From JAVVEG01 sp032251455 (GTDB taxonomy: Bacteria; Pseudomonadota; Gammaproteobacteria; Pseudomonadales; Pseudohongiellaceae), in assembly GCA_032251455.1 (NCBI GenBank), contig JAVVEG010000005.1:124001-188000 (forward strand): a stretch of DNA of 64,000 nt, written 5' to 3'. A model generated the notes under the pieces. The model was not told the DNA's origin, ran no database searches, and saw only the letters and a list, made by a program, of their open reading frames with translations. Below, piece after piece: positions 35,289 through 45,218 of the stretch. The translations under genes were made by a program, and so were the position numbers. Positions within the stretch are counted from its first letter, which is position 1. Every line of letters starts with the position of its first letter.

Positions 35289-38200
35289 ATGGCGATTACA
35301 GCTGAAGCTCGTAACGATATAATCACCCTGGTTGTGGGCATGTTTGATGCTGCGCCGGGGAATGCTGTACTGACTGACCTGGTGGCCGCATTCGAATCAG
35401 GCCAGAGCCTGGCTCAACTGGCTGCCACCCTGGCAACAAGTACACAATTCACAAGTGTTTACCCTAACTTCCTGACGGCAGAAGCCTTTGCTACGAAGCT
35501 GGTGGAAACTCTGGTAGGCGATGAAGTACCTGCCTCTGAAAAGGCCTGGGCAGTAGATCAACTGGTGGCTGAAGTCAATGCTGGCCGCAGTTTTGGCGAG
35601 GTTGCCTTTATCGCCATCCAGGCCCTCTCCGCAGTCCCTGAAGATGAACCAAACTGGGGTAACGGTGCAGCCAGGCTCAACAACAAGGTTGAGGTCGCCA
35701 CCTTCTTTACGGTGGATCGTCTGCAAAGCGGTGCCACTCTCGAAGAGCTGCAAGCTGTCATTGCCGATGTAACCAGCAGCCAGGCTTCCGTGGATGCCGC
35801 CGAGGCAGCCATCGATCTGAACATCACCACCTTCTCACTCTCCGGTCAGGCCAGTGTCAACGAAGGCGCTTCCGCCATCTTCACGCTGGAAACAACCGGT
35901 GTTGACGCCGGCAGTTCCGTCGCTTATACCCTGACTGGCGTAGATGCTGCCGATGTTGTCGGCGGTGCCTTGACCGGAACAGCAATAGTGGGCAGCAACG
36001 GCAACGCAACAATTACTGTTGCCCTGGCGGCTGACCTCGAGACCGAAGGCGCAGAGACACTGCAGCTTGCCCTGGATAACGGTCGGGCAACAAGTTCCAC
36101 TACAGTCAATGACACGTCGGTTGATCCCGTATTCACAGTCGTGGCCGGGGCAGCTTCCGCCAACGAAGGCAGCACCATCACTTTCGAAGTCAGTGCAGAC
36201 GCTGCGATCAATGGCTCACGCGATATCACTGTCAGCGGCATTGACGCGGCCGATGCGACCTCCATTCCCACCACCGTTGACCTGGTTGACGGCAAGGGCA
36301 CTGTGACCATCGAGCTGAGCAATGATGCCACCACAGAAGGCGCAGAGACTGTCACCGTAGCAGTAGGCGGAGCATCCGCTGCCACAACGGTCAACGACAC
36401 CTCGGTCACGCCGGTACTGGGCACCGATGAAGTCTCCGGCACCATAGTCAGTGGCCAGGGAACAGCGATCATCCTTCCTTCTTCGCTGCTTGGCAATGAT
36501 ACCGATTCCACTGGCGCCACGGCTACCGGAACGCCAACCCTGGTTGCCGGCTCTGCAGTCAACGGTGAAGTGTTTATCACCCAGGACGGCAATTTCCTGT
36601 TTGTTGGCGCATCAGGTGCCAGAACAGGCAGCTTCCAGTACGAAATCGATGGCATCACCGGCCAGCAAGGTACAGTCAATGTGACGCTGAACACCGCGCC
36701 AGTGCTGACCACCTCAGCCATTGCGGCAGTGGAAGATACGGCAATTGTCGGTTCAGTAACAGCCGTGGATGCGGATAATGACACGCTGACCTTTACCTAC
36801 ACAGCCCTGAACGGCACCGTGGTAGGCGATGGCGCCAATTTCACCTATACGCCCAACGCGGACTTCAATGGCAATGATACCATCACCGTAGTGGTCAACG
36901 ATGGCTTCGCCTCTGTGAGCCAGGATATTGCTGTCACGGTAGCGGCTGTTGATGATGCGCCTGCTGCAGTAAGCCCGGCGCCTGCAGCGGTCCAGGTCAA
37001 TGCAGGTTCAACCGTGGTTGTTGATTTGACCCAGTACGCCACGGATGTGGATTCGCCTACGCTGACCTATACGGCAGACACGGCAACAACAGTCAATGGT
37101 GGCAGCATTTCCATCACTGGCAATATGGCAACAATCACCTACCCTGAGGGCGGCGGTGTTGCAGCATTGGGTGATGATTCCTTCACCTTCTCTGCCACTG
37201 ACGGCACAACACCGGTAAACGGTGTGACTGTCAACCTGAATGTGACCAACACTGCACCAGTTGCGGCTGATGTGGCGCTGAGCGCGAAGAGCGGCATCAC
37301 CCAGACAGTTGATGTGGTCAGTCTTGCCAGCGATGCAGACGGCAACACATTGACCCCGACGGTGACAATAGGCTCGCTCAGTTCCGGTGGTTCGGCGGAA
37401 GTGATTAATGGCGAGATCGTCTACACCTCAACAATCGGGTTCGTGGGCACTGAAACTGTCAAGTTCACAGTCAATGACGGCTTTGGTGGTGTTTCCGAAG
37501 AGAAAACCATCACCTTTACCGTTGTCGCCAATACCGGCGGTACTTCCGGTGCTGATCTGCTGTTCGGTTCAACAGCGGCAGAAGTCATCGATGGCCTGGC
37601 GGGTAATGACACCATCACCGGTGGTGGCGGTCTCGATACCATCACCGGGGGTACCGGTGATGACCGTGTGACTTTCAGTGATGCGGCCGTTCAGATTCTG
37701 GGTGCTGCAGGTCAGGATACGCTGGTGGTAAACTCTGATGCGGTTGCATCAACTTTTGACCTGTCGTTGGCTACCAACCAGAATACGGATGCCAGCAGTA
37801 CCAACAGCCTTGGCAACCGGGTTATAATCAGAACATTTGAAAACCTGGATGCCTCCAAGGCTTCAGGCAATATAACCTTGACCGCTGATAATACAGCCAC
37901 TACCAGTGTAAAAACAGGTTCAGGCACTGATACCCTGACTTTCACTAACGCTACTGGGGCGGTGTCCGTCGAGACGAATGATGGTGCAGATACAATCACC
38001 TTTACTGCGGCGGCTCCCACATTTACTGTCGATGCAGGTGGTGGTAACGACACCATCACTACCAACAACAACAACAATGTCATCACCGGTGGTGAGGGCA
38101 ATGATACCGTGACCGTGGGTACAGGGACTGACAACATCGACGGTGGTGCTGGTAACGACCGTTTTGTCTATAATGGCAACCTGACCAGCGCGGACACAGT

Positions 38201-40582
38201 CGCCGGTGGTGACGGTACCGATACCATCCGCGTCAATGCCGGTGTCAACGATACCGTTTATACCAACGTTACTACGGTAGAAACCATTGAGCTTGCTGCG
38301 GCAGGTACCACGACGCTTGGTGCCAAAGCCCAGGCTGCGGGTATTGTCAACGTCAACGGTGCTGGTGGTGCAGAGACTATATCGGCCACAGCCTACACCG
38401 CAGGCCTGACCTTCAATGCTGGCGCCACCGGTGCAAGCGTCGCCACAGGTTCTGGTAACGACACCTTCGTGTTCGCCGCTGGTGAGCTGGATTCCGGTGT
38501 CACGCTGGACGGCAACGGTGGTACAGACACCATCAGCTTCGCCAACTCTGCCGCCCACAATGCGACACTGGACTTTGATGATATCAGTGATATCGAAAGC
38601 GTGGTCTACAGCGACGCAGACGGTTCCGGTACAGCAGCTGATGCACATACGCTGACTATCGAAGCGGCTGCATCTACAACCAATACCATCACTATCGATG
38701 CGTCTGCGATCACCAGCACCAACGATACCCTGGCTATCACCAACGCAGCCGGTACTGCCCAGAAGTTCAACATCACCGGCGGCGCCGGGGCTGATACGCT
38801 GGCTGGTGCTGCCGGTGCAGATACCCTCAATGGGGGTGGTGGCAACGACACCATCACAACCGGCAACGGCAATAACGTGGTTGACGGTGGTGCAGGTAAC
38901 GACACCGTGACTGTGGGTACTGGTAACGACAACGTCACTGGCGGTGCAGGGAACGACACAGTCATCTTTGTGGCCAACCTGACCTCTGCCGACACCGTCG
39001 CGGGTGGCGATGGCACGGATACAGTGTCTACCAACGCAGGCAGGGTAGACAGCGACTTTACCAACATCTCAAGTGTTGAGACGTTGACACTGGCCAGCAC
39101 TGGCAACACAACGCTGGGTACTACAGCGCAAGCGGCTGGCATTGTGACCGTCAATGGTAATGGCGGTGCCGAGACCATCAGCGCCACAGCCTACACCGCA
39201 GGCCTGACCATCAATGCAGGCGCCACGGGTGCAAGCATTGCCACAGGTTCTGGCAACGACACCTTCGTGTTCGCCGCTGGTGAGCTGGATTCCGGTGTCA
39301 CGCTGGACGNNNNNNNNNNNNNNNNNNNNNNNNNNNNNNNNNNNNNNNNNNNNNNNNNNNNNNNNNNNNNNNNNNNNNNNNNNNNNNNNNNNNNNNNNNN
39401 NNNNNNNNNAGGGTAGACAGCGACTTTACCAACATCTCAAGTGTTGAGACGTTGACACTGGCCACCGCTGGCAGCACAACGCTGGGTACAACAGCACAAG
39501 CGGCCGGCATCGTGACCATCAACGGTGCAGGCGGTGCCGAGACCATTGATGCGTCTGGCTACACTGCCGCGCTGACCTTCAATGCCGGAGCCACAGGTGC
39601 AAACGTATCGACAGGTTCTGGTGACGATAACTTCGTATTCGACACAGGTGAGCTGGATTCCGGTGTCACGCTGGACGGCAACGGTGGTAATGACACCATC
39701 AGCCTGTCCAACACCGTAGCGGCTCACACAGCGACAGTGGACATGGACGACCTGAGCGACATCGAGATGATCCGTTACACCGATACTAATGGTGCAGGAA
39801 CCGGTTCTGCCGACACCTTCTCCATCACAATCGATGTGATTACCGAGACCGTATCGCAAACTGTCAACCTGGACTTCAGTGCGATCACTGATACCACTGA
39901 CGAAGTTGCGATGCTCAACAACGCAGCCAATGCCACCACCAAGTTCAGCATTACCGGTGGTGCAGGTCAGGATACCTTGATCGGTAGCAACGGCGCAGAC
40001 ACGATTGTGGGCGGTAGCGGTGCCGACAGCATCACTGGCGGAGCCGGTAACGACTCCATCGTGGCTGGCGCAGGTGCCGACACCGTGGTGGCTGGTCTGG
40101 GTTCGGATACCATCACGCTGGGCAGCGGTACCGATACGGACGTGGACGTGGTGTCCTTCGACAAAGATACACTGATCACTGCGACCTCTACAGTGACTGA
40201 CTTCGATGCGGGCACTGCTACGACATCTGAAGACCTCATCTCTGTCGGCTCGAACGGAAACGTCACTGCATGGTCTGCAGCTGCGACTATCACCCAGTCC
40301 ACGGCCACCGCCACTGCTGATGCCCGACTGATCATTCTTGACAGTCAGAGCTTTGCGACGGTTGGCGATGCGGCCAGTGCGGCAGATAACCTGCACGGCA
40401 GCGGGGTTGCTAACTCAAATCAATATCTGTTCGCATGGACGGATACAGCCGGGGATGTACACATCAGCTGGGGTGTTCAGGATGCTGCGACAGAAGTTGC
40501 GGTAGACCAGTTCACTGACCTGGTCGAGCTGACTGGTGTGAGCCTCTCCAACCTCAACCTTGCCGACTTCACCTTTGCGTAA
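35289..40582 (+). CDS. Giant RTX/S-layer-like surface protein (interrupted by assembly gap)
   Basis: The main cargo candidate for the type I system. Order: a helical N-terminal domain (1 to about 180) like that of gammaproteobacterial S-layer/RTX proteins; Calx-beta-like repeats (about 185-380) each ending TTVNDTS; cadherin/Ig-like repeats (about 385-740, with VDADNDTLTFTYTALNG); then calcium-binding GGxGxDx RTX repeats, including 266-residue near-identical units; and a C-terminal secretion region ending NLNLADFTFA. It is strongly Thr/Asn/Asp/Gly-rich with almost no Cys or Lys. Excellent AAGGAG ribosome site, 6 bases before ATG. The 100-N gap breaks the frame; with 530 missing bases instead, one frame of 1907 residues is restored. 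Confidence 0.9.
38073..40020 (+). repeat. 798-bp (266-residue) repeats inside the RTX gene
   Basis: Unit A begins at 38073 and unit B at 38871, exactly 798 bases apart; matching anchors (TCTGGtAACGACACC-like) lie at 38451 and 39249. A third, more diverged unit C has the same anchor at 39617. Each unit carries RTX nonapeptides, a TLTLA-TTLG-AQAAGIV beta segment, and GELDSGVTLDGNGG. Long stretches of B and the flank after the gap are nearly identical, which explains the assembly break. Confidence 0.9.
39310..39409. other. Assembly gap inside the RTX repeats (100 N placeholder)
   Basis: The N run lies between repeat units B and C. Its flank AGGGTAGACAGCGACTTTAC at 39410 also occurs at 39042. 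Given a 798-base unit, the missing sequence should be 530 bases (or 530 plus a multiple of 798), which restores the reading frame. Confidence 0.97.
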
Positions 40583-40594
40583 GGAAAGGACGAG

Positions 40595-40614
40595 TGCGGG
40601 CCTTCGGGCCCGCA
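40595..40614 (+). terminator. UUCG-capped hairpin after the RTX gene
   Basis: TGCGGGCC-TTCG-GGCCCGCA is a perfect 8-bp stem with the extra-stable C(UUCG)G tetraloop, 12 bases after the RTX stop. It has no T-run of its own and lies just before a second, terminator-like hairpin. It probably stabilises the 3' end of the abundant RTX mRNA. Confidence 0.75.
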
Positions 40615-40625
40615 AGCGACCCAAC

Positions 40626-40656
40626 AAAAAACTCGCCCCAAAAGGGCGGGTTTTTT
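40626..40656 (+). terminator. Intrinsic terminator between RTX and GT41 genes
   Basis: AAAAAACTCGCCC, a short loop, then GGGCGGGTTTTTT: a GC-rich 7-bp stem (one G-T pair) continuing into A-T pairs and followed by a T-run. It should end most RTX transcripts while letting a fraction, or a separate weak promoter, feed the glycosyltransferase genes that start 50 bases on. Confidence 0.85.
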
Positions 40657-40707
40657 GCTTTCTGGGGTAGAATTCTCCCGGACCTCACACACCGGAACCT
40701 GCGATTC

Positions 40708-42963
40708 ATGATCACTGCCGAGCAACGCACCCAGTATCTGACGGACGCCAATGTCCGCCTGAACAAGGGTGATACCATGGGGGCGATGCAGCATTACCAG
40801 CGCTTGCTCGATGCCAACAAGAGGGATGCTGCCGCCTATGCCGGGTTTGGCATCGCCCGTGCACTGCGCCAGGAATACCCTGAAGCCATCAAGTGTTATA
40901 TCAATGCACTCCGCATCGAGCAACAGTCGCGCTGGCTATTGGATCTGGCAATTGTGTATCTGCACAGCAAGGAGACCATTGCTGCACGAAGTGCGCTCGC
41001 CCTCTGCGGAGGGCAATTTGAAGGTGAGCTGCTGGCCCGCTGGACAAACACCCGACAGGTCGCTGACGAGCGCTACAACGCGCTGCTGATAGACCAGCTT
41101 GCCCCCCATCCGCTGACACTGACACTGCGTGAAATGGTGCTTGCCCTGGCTCCGGCCGCAGCAGCTTGGGAAGCCGATGCCACAAGTGATGATATAGCGA
41201 GTATGGCGGCCAGCATGCAGGCGCGGGATTACACCTGCGCCATCGGCACAGGACTTCGCATCCTTGCCCGCAAGCCGGAGCATTCAGGCGCAATCAACAA
41301 TATCGGGGTGTGCTTCAAGCGCCTGCTCGAATACCCGGTTGCCTACGATATCTTCTGTTTTGCATTAAGGCTTTTCCCAACGGATGTGACGCTGCTCTCC
41401 AACGCAGGCAATGTCCTCTGCGAAGCCGGCGTCGGCAACAAAGCCCTCAATTTTCTTGAATTTGCCTCGGTGCTGGCGCCTGACGATGGCTTGCTGTGGG
41501 GCAATCTTTCGGTCGCCTACCATCAGGCGCGGAACCACCCACGGGAAACCGAACGTACTGCCCGCAAGGCCTTGAAATTGATGCCAGGGCAGGCCAATAT
41601 CATCAACAATCTGGCCAATGCCCTGAAGGACAGGCAAGACCACAAGGGTGCCATCGAGCTGTATCGTCAGGCCATCGAGATGACGCCAGAGGACCCGCTG
41701 CCGTTTCACAACTATCTGCTCGCCCTGCAATATGCAGATGGCTTCACCGCGGATGAAGTTGCCCGCGAACACCAACGCTTCGGCGCACTGTTTGAACCGC
41801 TCTACCGCAGCCAGCACGGTAATTATCTTAATGTGCCCACGCCGTCCCGCCCCCTGCGGGTTGGATTCGTATCGCCAGACTTGCGCAGCCATTCCGTTGC
41901 CTATTTTGCCGAGCCCTTGTGGGCGGGGCTGCCACGGGATGAGTTTCACATCATTGCCTATCAGTGCATGAACACCGAAGACAGTGTCAGTGCTCGGCTG
42001 AAGCAGTATTGTGTTCTGTGGCGCAACGTCACCAATCTGAACGATGACAAACTGGCCGCTCAGATACGTGCAGACGAGATCGACATCCTGGTGGATCTGG
42101 CGGGACACACAGGCCGCAATCGGCTGTTGGTATTTGCCCGCAAGCCCGCGCCGGTACAACTGACATGGCTTGGACACCCCAATACGACTGGCCTGAAGGC
42201 CATAGACTGGCGGCTGACAGACGCAATTGGCGATCCGCCAGAGGTAGACCATCGTTACTCCGAGAAACTATGGCGGCTGTCGGACGCCTTCGTTGTCTAC
42301 CGTCCTTTGATCAAGACCCCAGAACTGCTGACAAGCGACAAGTTCGTTGTACAGCCGACACCGGCCCTGAAAAATGGCTATATCACGTTTGGTTGTTGTA
42401 ATAATCAGGCGAAGATCACCGCTCCCGTTGTCGCGCTATGGAGCAGACTGCTGCAGGAATTACCAACAGCCAAAATTCTGATCGAAGCCCCTGGGCTGCA
42501 GCAAGCCCAGTTTCGCGCCGAGCTGACAGCACGCTTCACTGCCCATGGGGTAGGCCAGGATCAGATCATTGCGCTGGGCCGTGACCACAACAAACAATAC
42601 CTGCGCTACAACGAGATTGATATTGCGCTCGACCCCTTCCCCTGCAACGGAGGCACCACCACCTGCGATCTGCTGTGGATGGGTGTCCCACTGGTGACCA
42701 TGCCGGGAGAGGGATTCATGTCCCGCATGGGAGCCTCACTGGTCAGTGCGGCGGGACATCCGGAATGGGTTGTCCCGGATGCAGAATCCTACCTGGCCAG
42801 GGCCAAGGCGCTGGCCAGTGATGTGGATGCCCTGAACCGGCACCGCCTGCAGGCCCGGGCGGAGATTGAACGCAGCCCGCTGCGTGACGAAGAACGATTT
42901 GCCAGGCATGTGGCCACTGCGTTCCGGACCATGTGGAAGCAGTGGTGCGAGGAGCAGGCCTGA
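40708..42963 (+). CDS. TPR-GT41 (OGT/SPINDLY-type) protein glycosyltransferase, copy 1
   Basis: A 751-residue cytoplasmic protein. TPR repeats fill about residues 1-370 (for example GDTMGAMQHYQRLLDANKRD). The GT41 catalytic region runs from about 383 (LRVGFVSPDLRSHSVAYF) to the end. Residues equivalent to human OGT His498 and Lys842 are H395 and K569 (NNQAKIT); the UDP-sugar pocket segment DPFPCNGGTTTCDLLWMG is intact. Family members transfer a sugar, often GlcNAc or fucose, to Ser/Thr of proteins. ATG 40708 is chosen since upstream codons would fall in the terminator. Its N-terminal TPR half differs from copies 2-3. The likely acceptor is the RTX protein (inference). Confidence 0.92.
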   Translation: MITAEQRTQYLTDANVRLNKGDTMGAMQHYQRLLDANKRDAAAYAGFGIARALRQEYPEAIKCYINALRIEQQSRWLLDLAIVYLHSKETIAARSALALCGGQFEGELLARWTNTRQVADERYNALLIDQLAPHPLTLTLREMVLALAPAAAAWEADATSDDIASMAASMQARDYTCAIGTGLRILARKPEHSGAINNIGVCFKRLLEYPVAYDIFCFALRLFPTDVTLLSNAGNVLCEAGVGNKALNFLEFASVLAPDDGLLWGNLSVAYHQARNHPRETERTARKALKLMPGQANIINNLANALKDRQDHKGAIELYRQAIEMTPEDPLPFHNYLLALQYADGFTADEVAREHQRFGALFEPLYRSQHGNYLNVPTPSRPLRVGFVSPDLRSHSVAYFAEPLWAGLPRDEFHIIAYQCMNTEDSVSARLKQYCVLWRNVTNLNDDKLAAQIRADEIDILVDLAGHTGRNRLLVFARKPAPVQLTWLGHPNTTGLKAIDWRLTDAIGDPPEVDHRYSEKLWRLSDAFVVYRPLIKTPELLTSDKFVVQPTPALKNGYITFGCCNNQAKITAPVVALWSRLLQELPTAKILIEAPGLQQAQFRAELTARFTAHGVGQDQIIALGRDHNKQYLRYNEIDIALDPFPCNGGTTTCDLLWMGVPLVTMPGEGFMSRMGASLVSAAGHPEWVVPDAESYLARAKALASDVDALNRHRLQARAEIERSPLRDEERFARHVATAFRTMWKQWCEEQA

Positions 42964-45218
42964 TGACCACGATCGATCAGGCCATGGCCATGGGGCACGA
43001 AGCACTGGCCAATGGCGAACTGTCCCGGGCCAAGAATCTCTTTGAACAGGTGCGCAGACAGCAACCGCACAACGGCCTGGCACACGAAGGCCTGGGTGAT
43101 GTCGCGGCCAGAGTGGCCAACCACGGTATTGCCGCAGCCCTGTATATCGAAGCGCTGCACCATGGCGGCAACGATGGCACGCTGTTCAAGCTGGGCCTCT
43201 CGATGTTGGCCATGAAATCCTGGTGGGAAGCCAGAAGCTGCTTTACCAGCCTGCGTGATACCGGCTTCGTGGCCCCCGAGGGCAGCAGTGAAACACTGGC
43301 CACGGCGCTGGACAAGGCCAGTAGCGGATGTATTGAGAAATACCGGAAAAAGTATGGTGCGCATCCGGAAGAGGATTTTCCAGCAACAGCCAGCGAGTTT
43401 CATTACGCTGGGCGAACTCTGTCTGAAAACGAAGCAGCCAAACTCATCGATGATGCCGCGCTGGAAGCCGGCACCAACGGGAATCCCCGCTTCGCAGCCC
43501 TGAACCAGCAATTCCTCTCGGTCTTTCCGCTGCATCTTCATGCCCGCGTCAATCAGTCCATGGTGCATGCGTTTGCCAAGGAGTTTGAGCTGGCCCAGCA
43601 CAACTTCTTCTTTTCTTTATGGCATTGGCCCGCTTCAGCCAGGTTGCTCGCTGCCTATGCAGACATACAGTGCCAGATAGGAAATGCCAGGTCTGCCTTG
43701 GTGATGGCGCATCTTGCCACTTTCTTCGAGCCCGGCCTGTACACCGCATGGTCGTGTCTCGGCAGAACGCTGCACGAATCCGGCAATCGCCTGGACAGCG
43801 CCGAGAATGCTTTCCGCCGCGCGCTGGCGCTGCGGCCTGGTGAATGGGCAATCATGAATAATTTGAACTCTGTGCTGCAGCGCAAAGGCAAGCTCGCCGA
43901 GTCGATTCCGCTGTACCAGGAAATCCTGAGGCTCAAAGGCGATAACCCGATGGTATGGAACAACTATCTGCTGGCACTGCAATACGCCTCTGGCTTCAGT
44001 GCGGAAGAAGTCGCCGTGGAACACCTCAACTTCGGCAAGCAATTCGAGCCACCGTATCGTTTGCAATGGGGCAATTATCACAACGACCGCAATCCCGATC
44101 GTCCGCTGCGCATAGGGTTTGTATCGCCGGATTTTCGCAATCATGCCGTGTCGTATTTTGTCGAGCCGCTGTGGGCGGAATTGCCTGCTGATGAATTCCA
44201 GATAGTCGGCTATTACAGCCTCATGGACGAAGATACGGTGACACAACGCATGAAGGGTTACTGTACCTTATGGCGCAACGTTGCAGCTATGGACGACGAT
44301 AAACTGGCGGCACAGATCAGGCAGGACGAGATCGACATTCTGGTGGATTTGACCGGTCACACTGGCCGTAACCGCTTATTGGTATTTGCGCGTAAACCAG
44401 CTCCGGTGCAGGTGACCTGGCTTGGTCATCCCAATACGACTGGCCTGCAGGCCATAGACTGGCGTCTTACCGACGCAATTGGTGATCCGCCAGGGGTAGA
44501 GCATCGCTACACCGAAAAACTGTGGCGACTGCCTGAGGTTTTTGTGGTCTATCGTCCCGTCATAAGAGTTCCAGCAATGCGGGACAGCGAGCAATACGCC
44601 GTGCAGCCCACGCCTGCGTTGCAGAATGGTTTTGTGACTTTTGGCTGCTGTAACAATCTGGCGAAGCTTACTCCGCCGGTGCTGGCCTTGTGGTGTCGAT
44701 TGTTGCAGGAGCTGCCAACAGCAAAGCTGCTGATCGAGTCCCCAGGACTGCAGCAAGCACCGTTTCGCGCCGAGTTGATCGAACGCTTCACCTCTCTCGG
44801 CGTGCCCGCAGAACAGATTATTGCGGTCGGGCGCGACCACAGCAAACAATATCTGCGCTATAACGAAATCGACATCGCGCTGGATCCCTTCCCCTGCAAT
44901 GGCGGCACGACAACCTGCGATCTGCTGTGGATGGGACTGCCCATCGTGACGCTGCCCGGTGACGGCTTCATGTCGCGTATGGGTGCCACCCTGGTCACTG
45001 CTGCCGGGCATCCCGAGTGGATAGCCGTCGATGAAGAAGACTATCTGGCCAAGGCCAGGGCACTGGCCAGTGATATCGATGCGCTGAACCGGCACCGCCT
45101 GCAGGCACGGGCTGAGATCCAGCACAGTCCACTGATGGATGAGCCGCGATTCGCCCGTCATGTAGCCACTGCCTTGCGCAGTATGTGGAGGCAGTGGTGC
45201 GAGGAGCCGCCGCGATGA
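42963..45218 (+). CDS. TPR-GT41 protein glycosyltransferase, copy 2
   Basis: A 751-residue paralogue of copy 1, with its ATG overlapping the previous stop (TGATG). The N-terminal half carries TPRs and a spacer with a YGAHPEEDFPATASEF segment shared with copies 3 and 4 but not copy 1. The GT41 domain starts at about 380 (LRIGFVSPDFRNHAVSYF); catalytic-equivalent residues H394 and K568 and the CNGGTTTCDLLWMG motif are intact. The C-terminus MWRQWCEEPPR matches the ends of the other copies. Same presumed role as copy 1, perhaps with a different acceptor site or donor. Confidence 0.92.
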   Translation: MTTIDQAMAMGHEALANGELSRAKNLFEQVRRQQPHNGLAHEGLGDVAARVANHGIAAALYIEALHHGGNDGTLFKLGLSMLAMKSWWEARSCFTSLRDTGFVAPEGSSETLATALDKASSGCIEKYRKKYGAHPEEDFPATASEFHYAGRTLSENEAAKLIDDAALEAGTNGNPRFAALNQQFLSVFPLHLHARVNQSMVHAFAKEFELAQHNFFFSLWHWPASARLLAAYADIQCQIGNARSALVMAHLATFFEPGLYTAWSCLGRTLHESGNRLDSAENAFRRALALRPGEWAIMNNLNSVLQRKGKLAESIPLYQEILRLKGDNPMVWNNYLLALQYASGFSAEEVAVEHLNFGKQFEPPYRLQWGNYHNDRNPDRPLRIGFVSPDFRNHAVSYFVEPLWAELPADEFQIVGYYSLMDEDTVTQRMKGYCTLWRNVAAMDDDKLAAQIRQDEIDILVDLTGHTGRNRLLVFARKPAPVQVTWLGHPNTTGLQAIDWRLTDAIGDPPGVEHRYTEKLWRLPEVFVVYRPVIRVPAMRDSEQYAVQPTPALQNGFVTFGCCNNLAKLTPPVLALWCRLLQELPTAKLLIESPGLQQAPFRAELIERFTSLGVPAEQIIAVGRDHSKQYLRYNEIDIALDPFPCNGGTTTCDLLWMGLPIVTLPGDGFMSRMGATLVTAAGHPEWIAVDEEDYLAKARALASDIDALNRHRLQARAEIQHSPLMDEPRFARHVATALRSMWRQWCEEPPR

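Noticed and set aside
38606..39187. Long minus-strand frames within the RTX repeats (also 35924-36784, 37920-38648, 39437-40396)
   Set aside because: Repeated Thr/Asp/Gly codons on the plus strand avoid stops on the minus strand; the products are low-complexity Val/Ser/Pro or Cys/Gly repeats and simply mirror the RTX gene.
38073..40020. Regular repeats considered as a CRISPR or satellite array
   Set aside because: Units are 798 bases, in frame, and encode calcium-binding RTX motifs. No short direct repeats with unique spacers are present.
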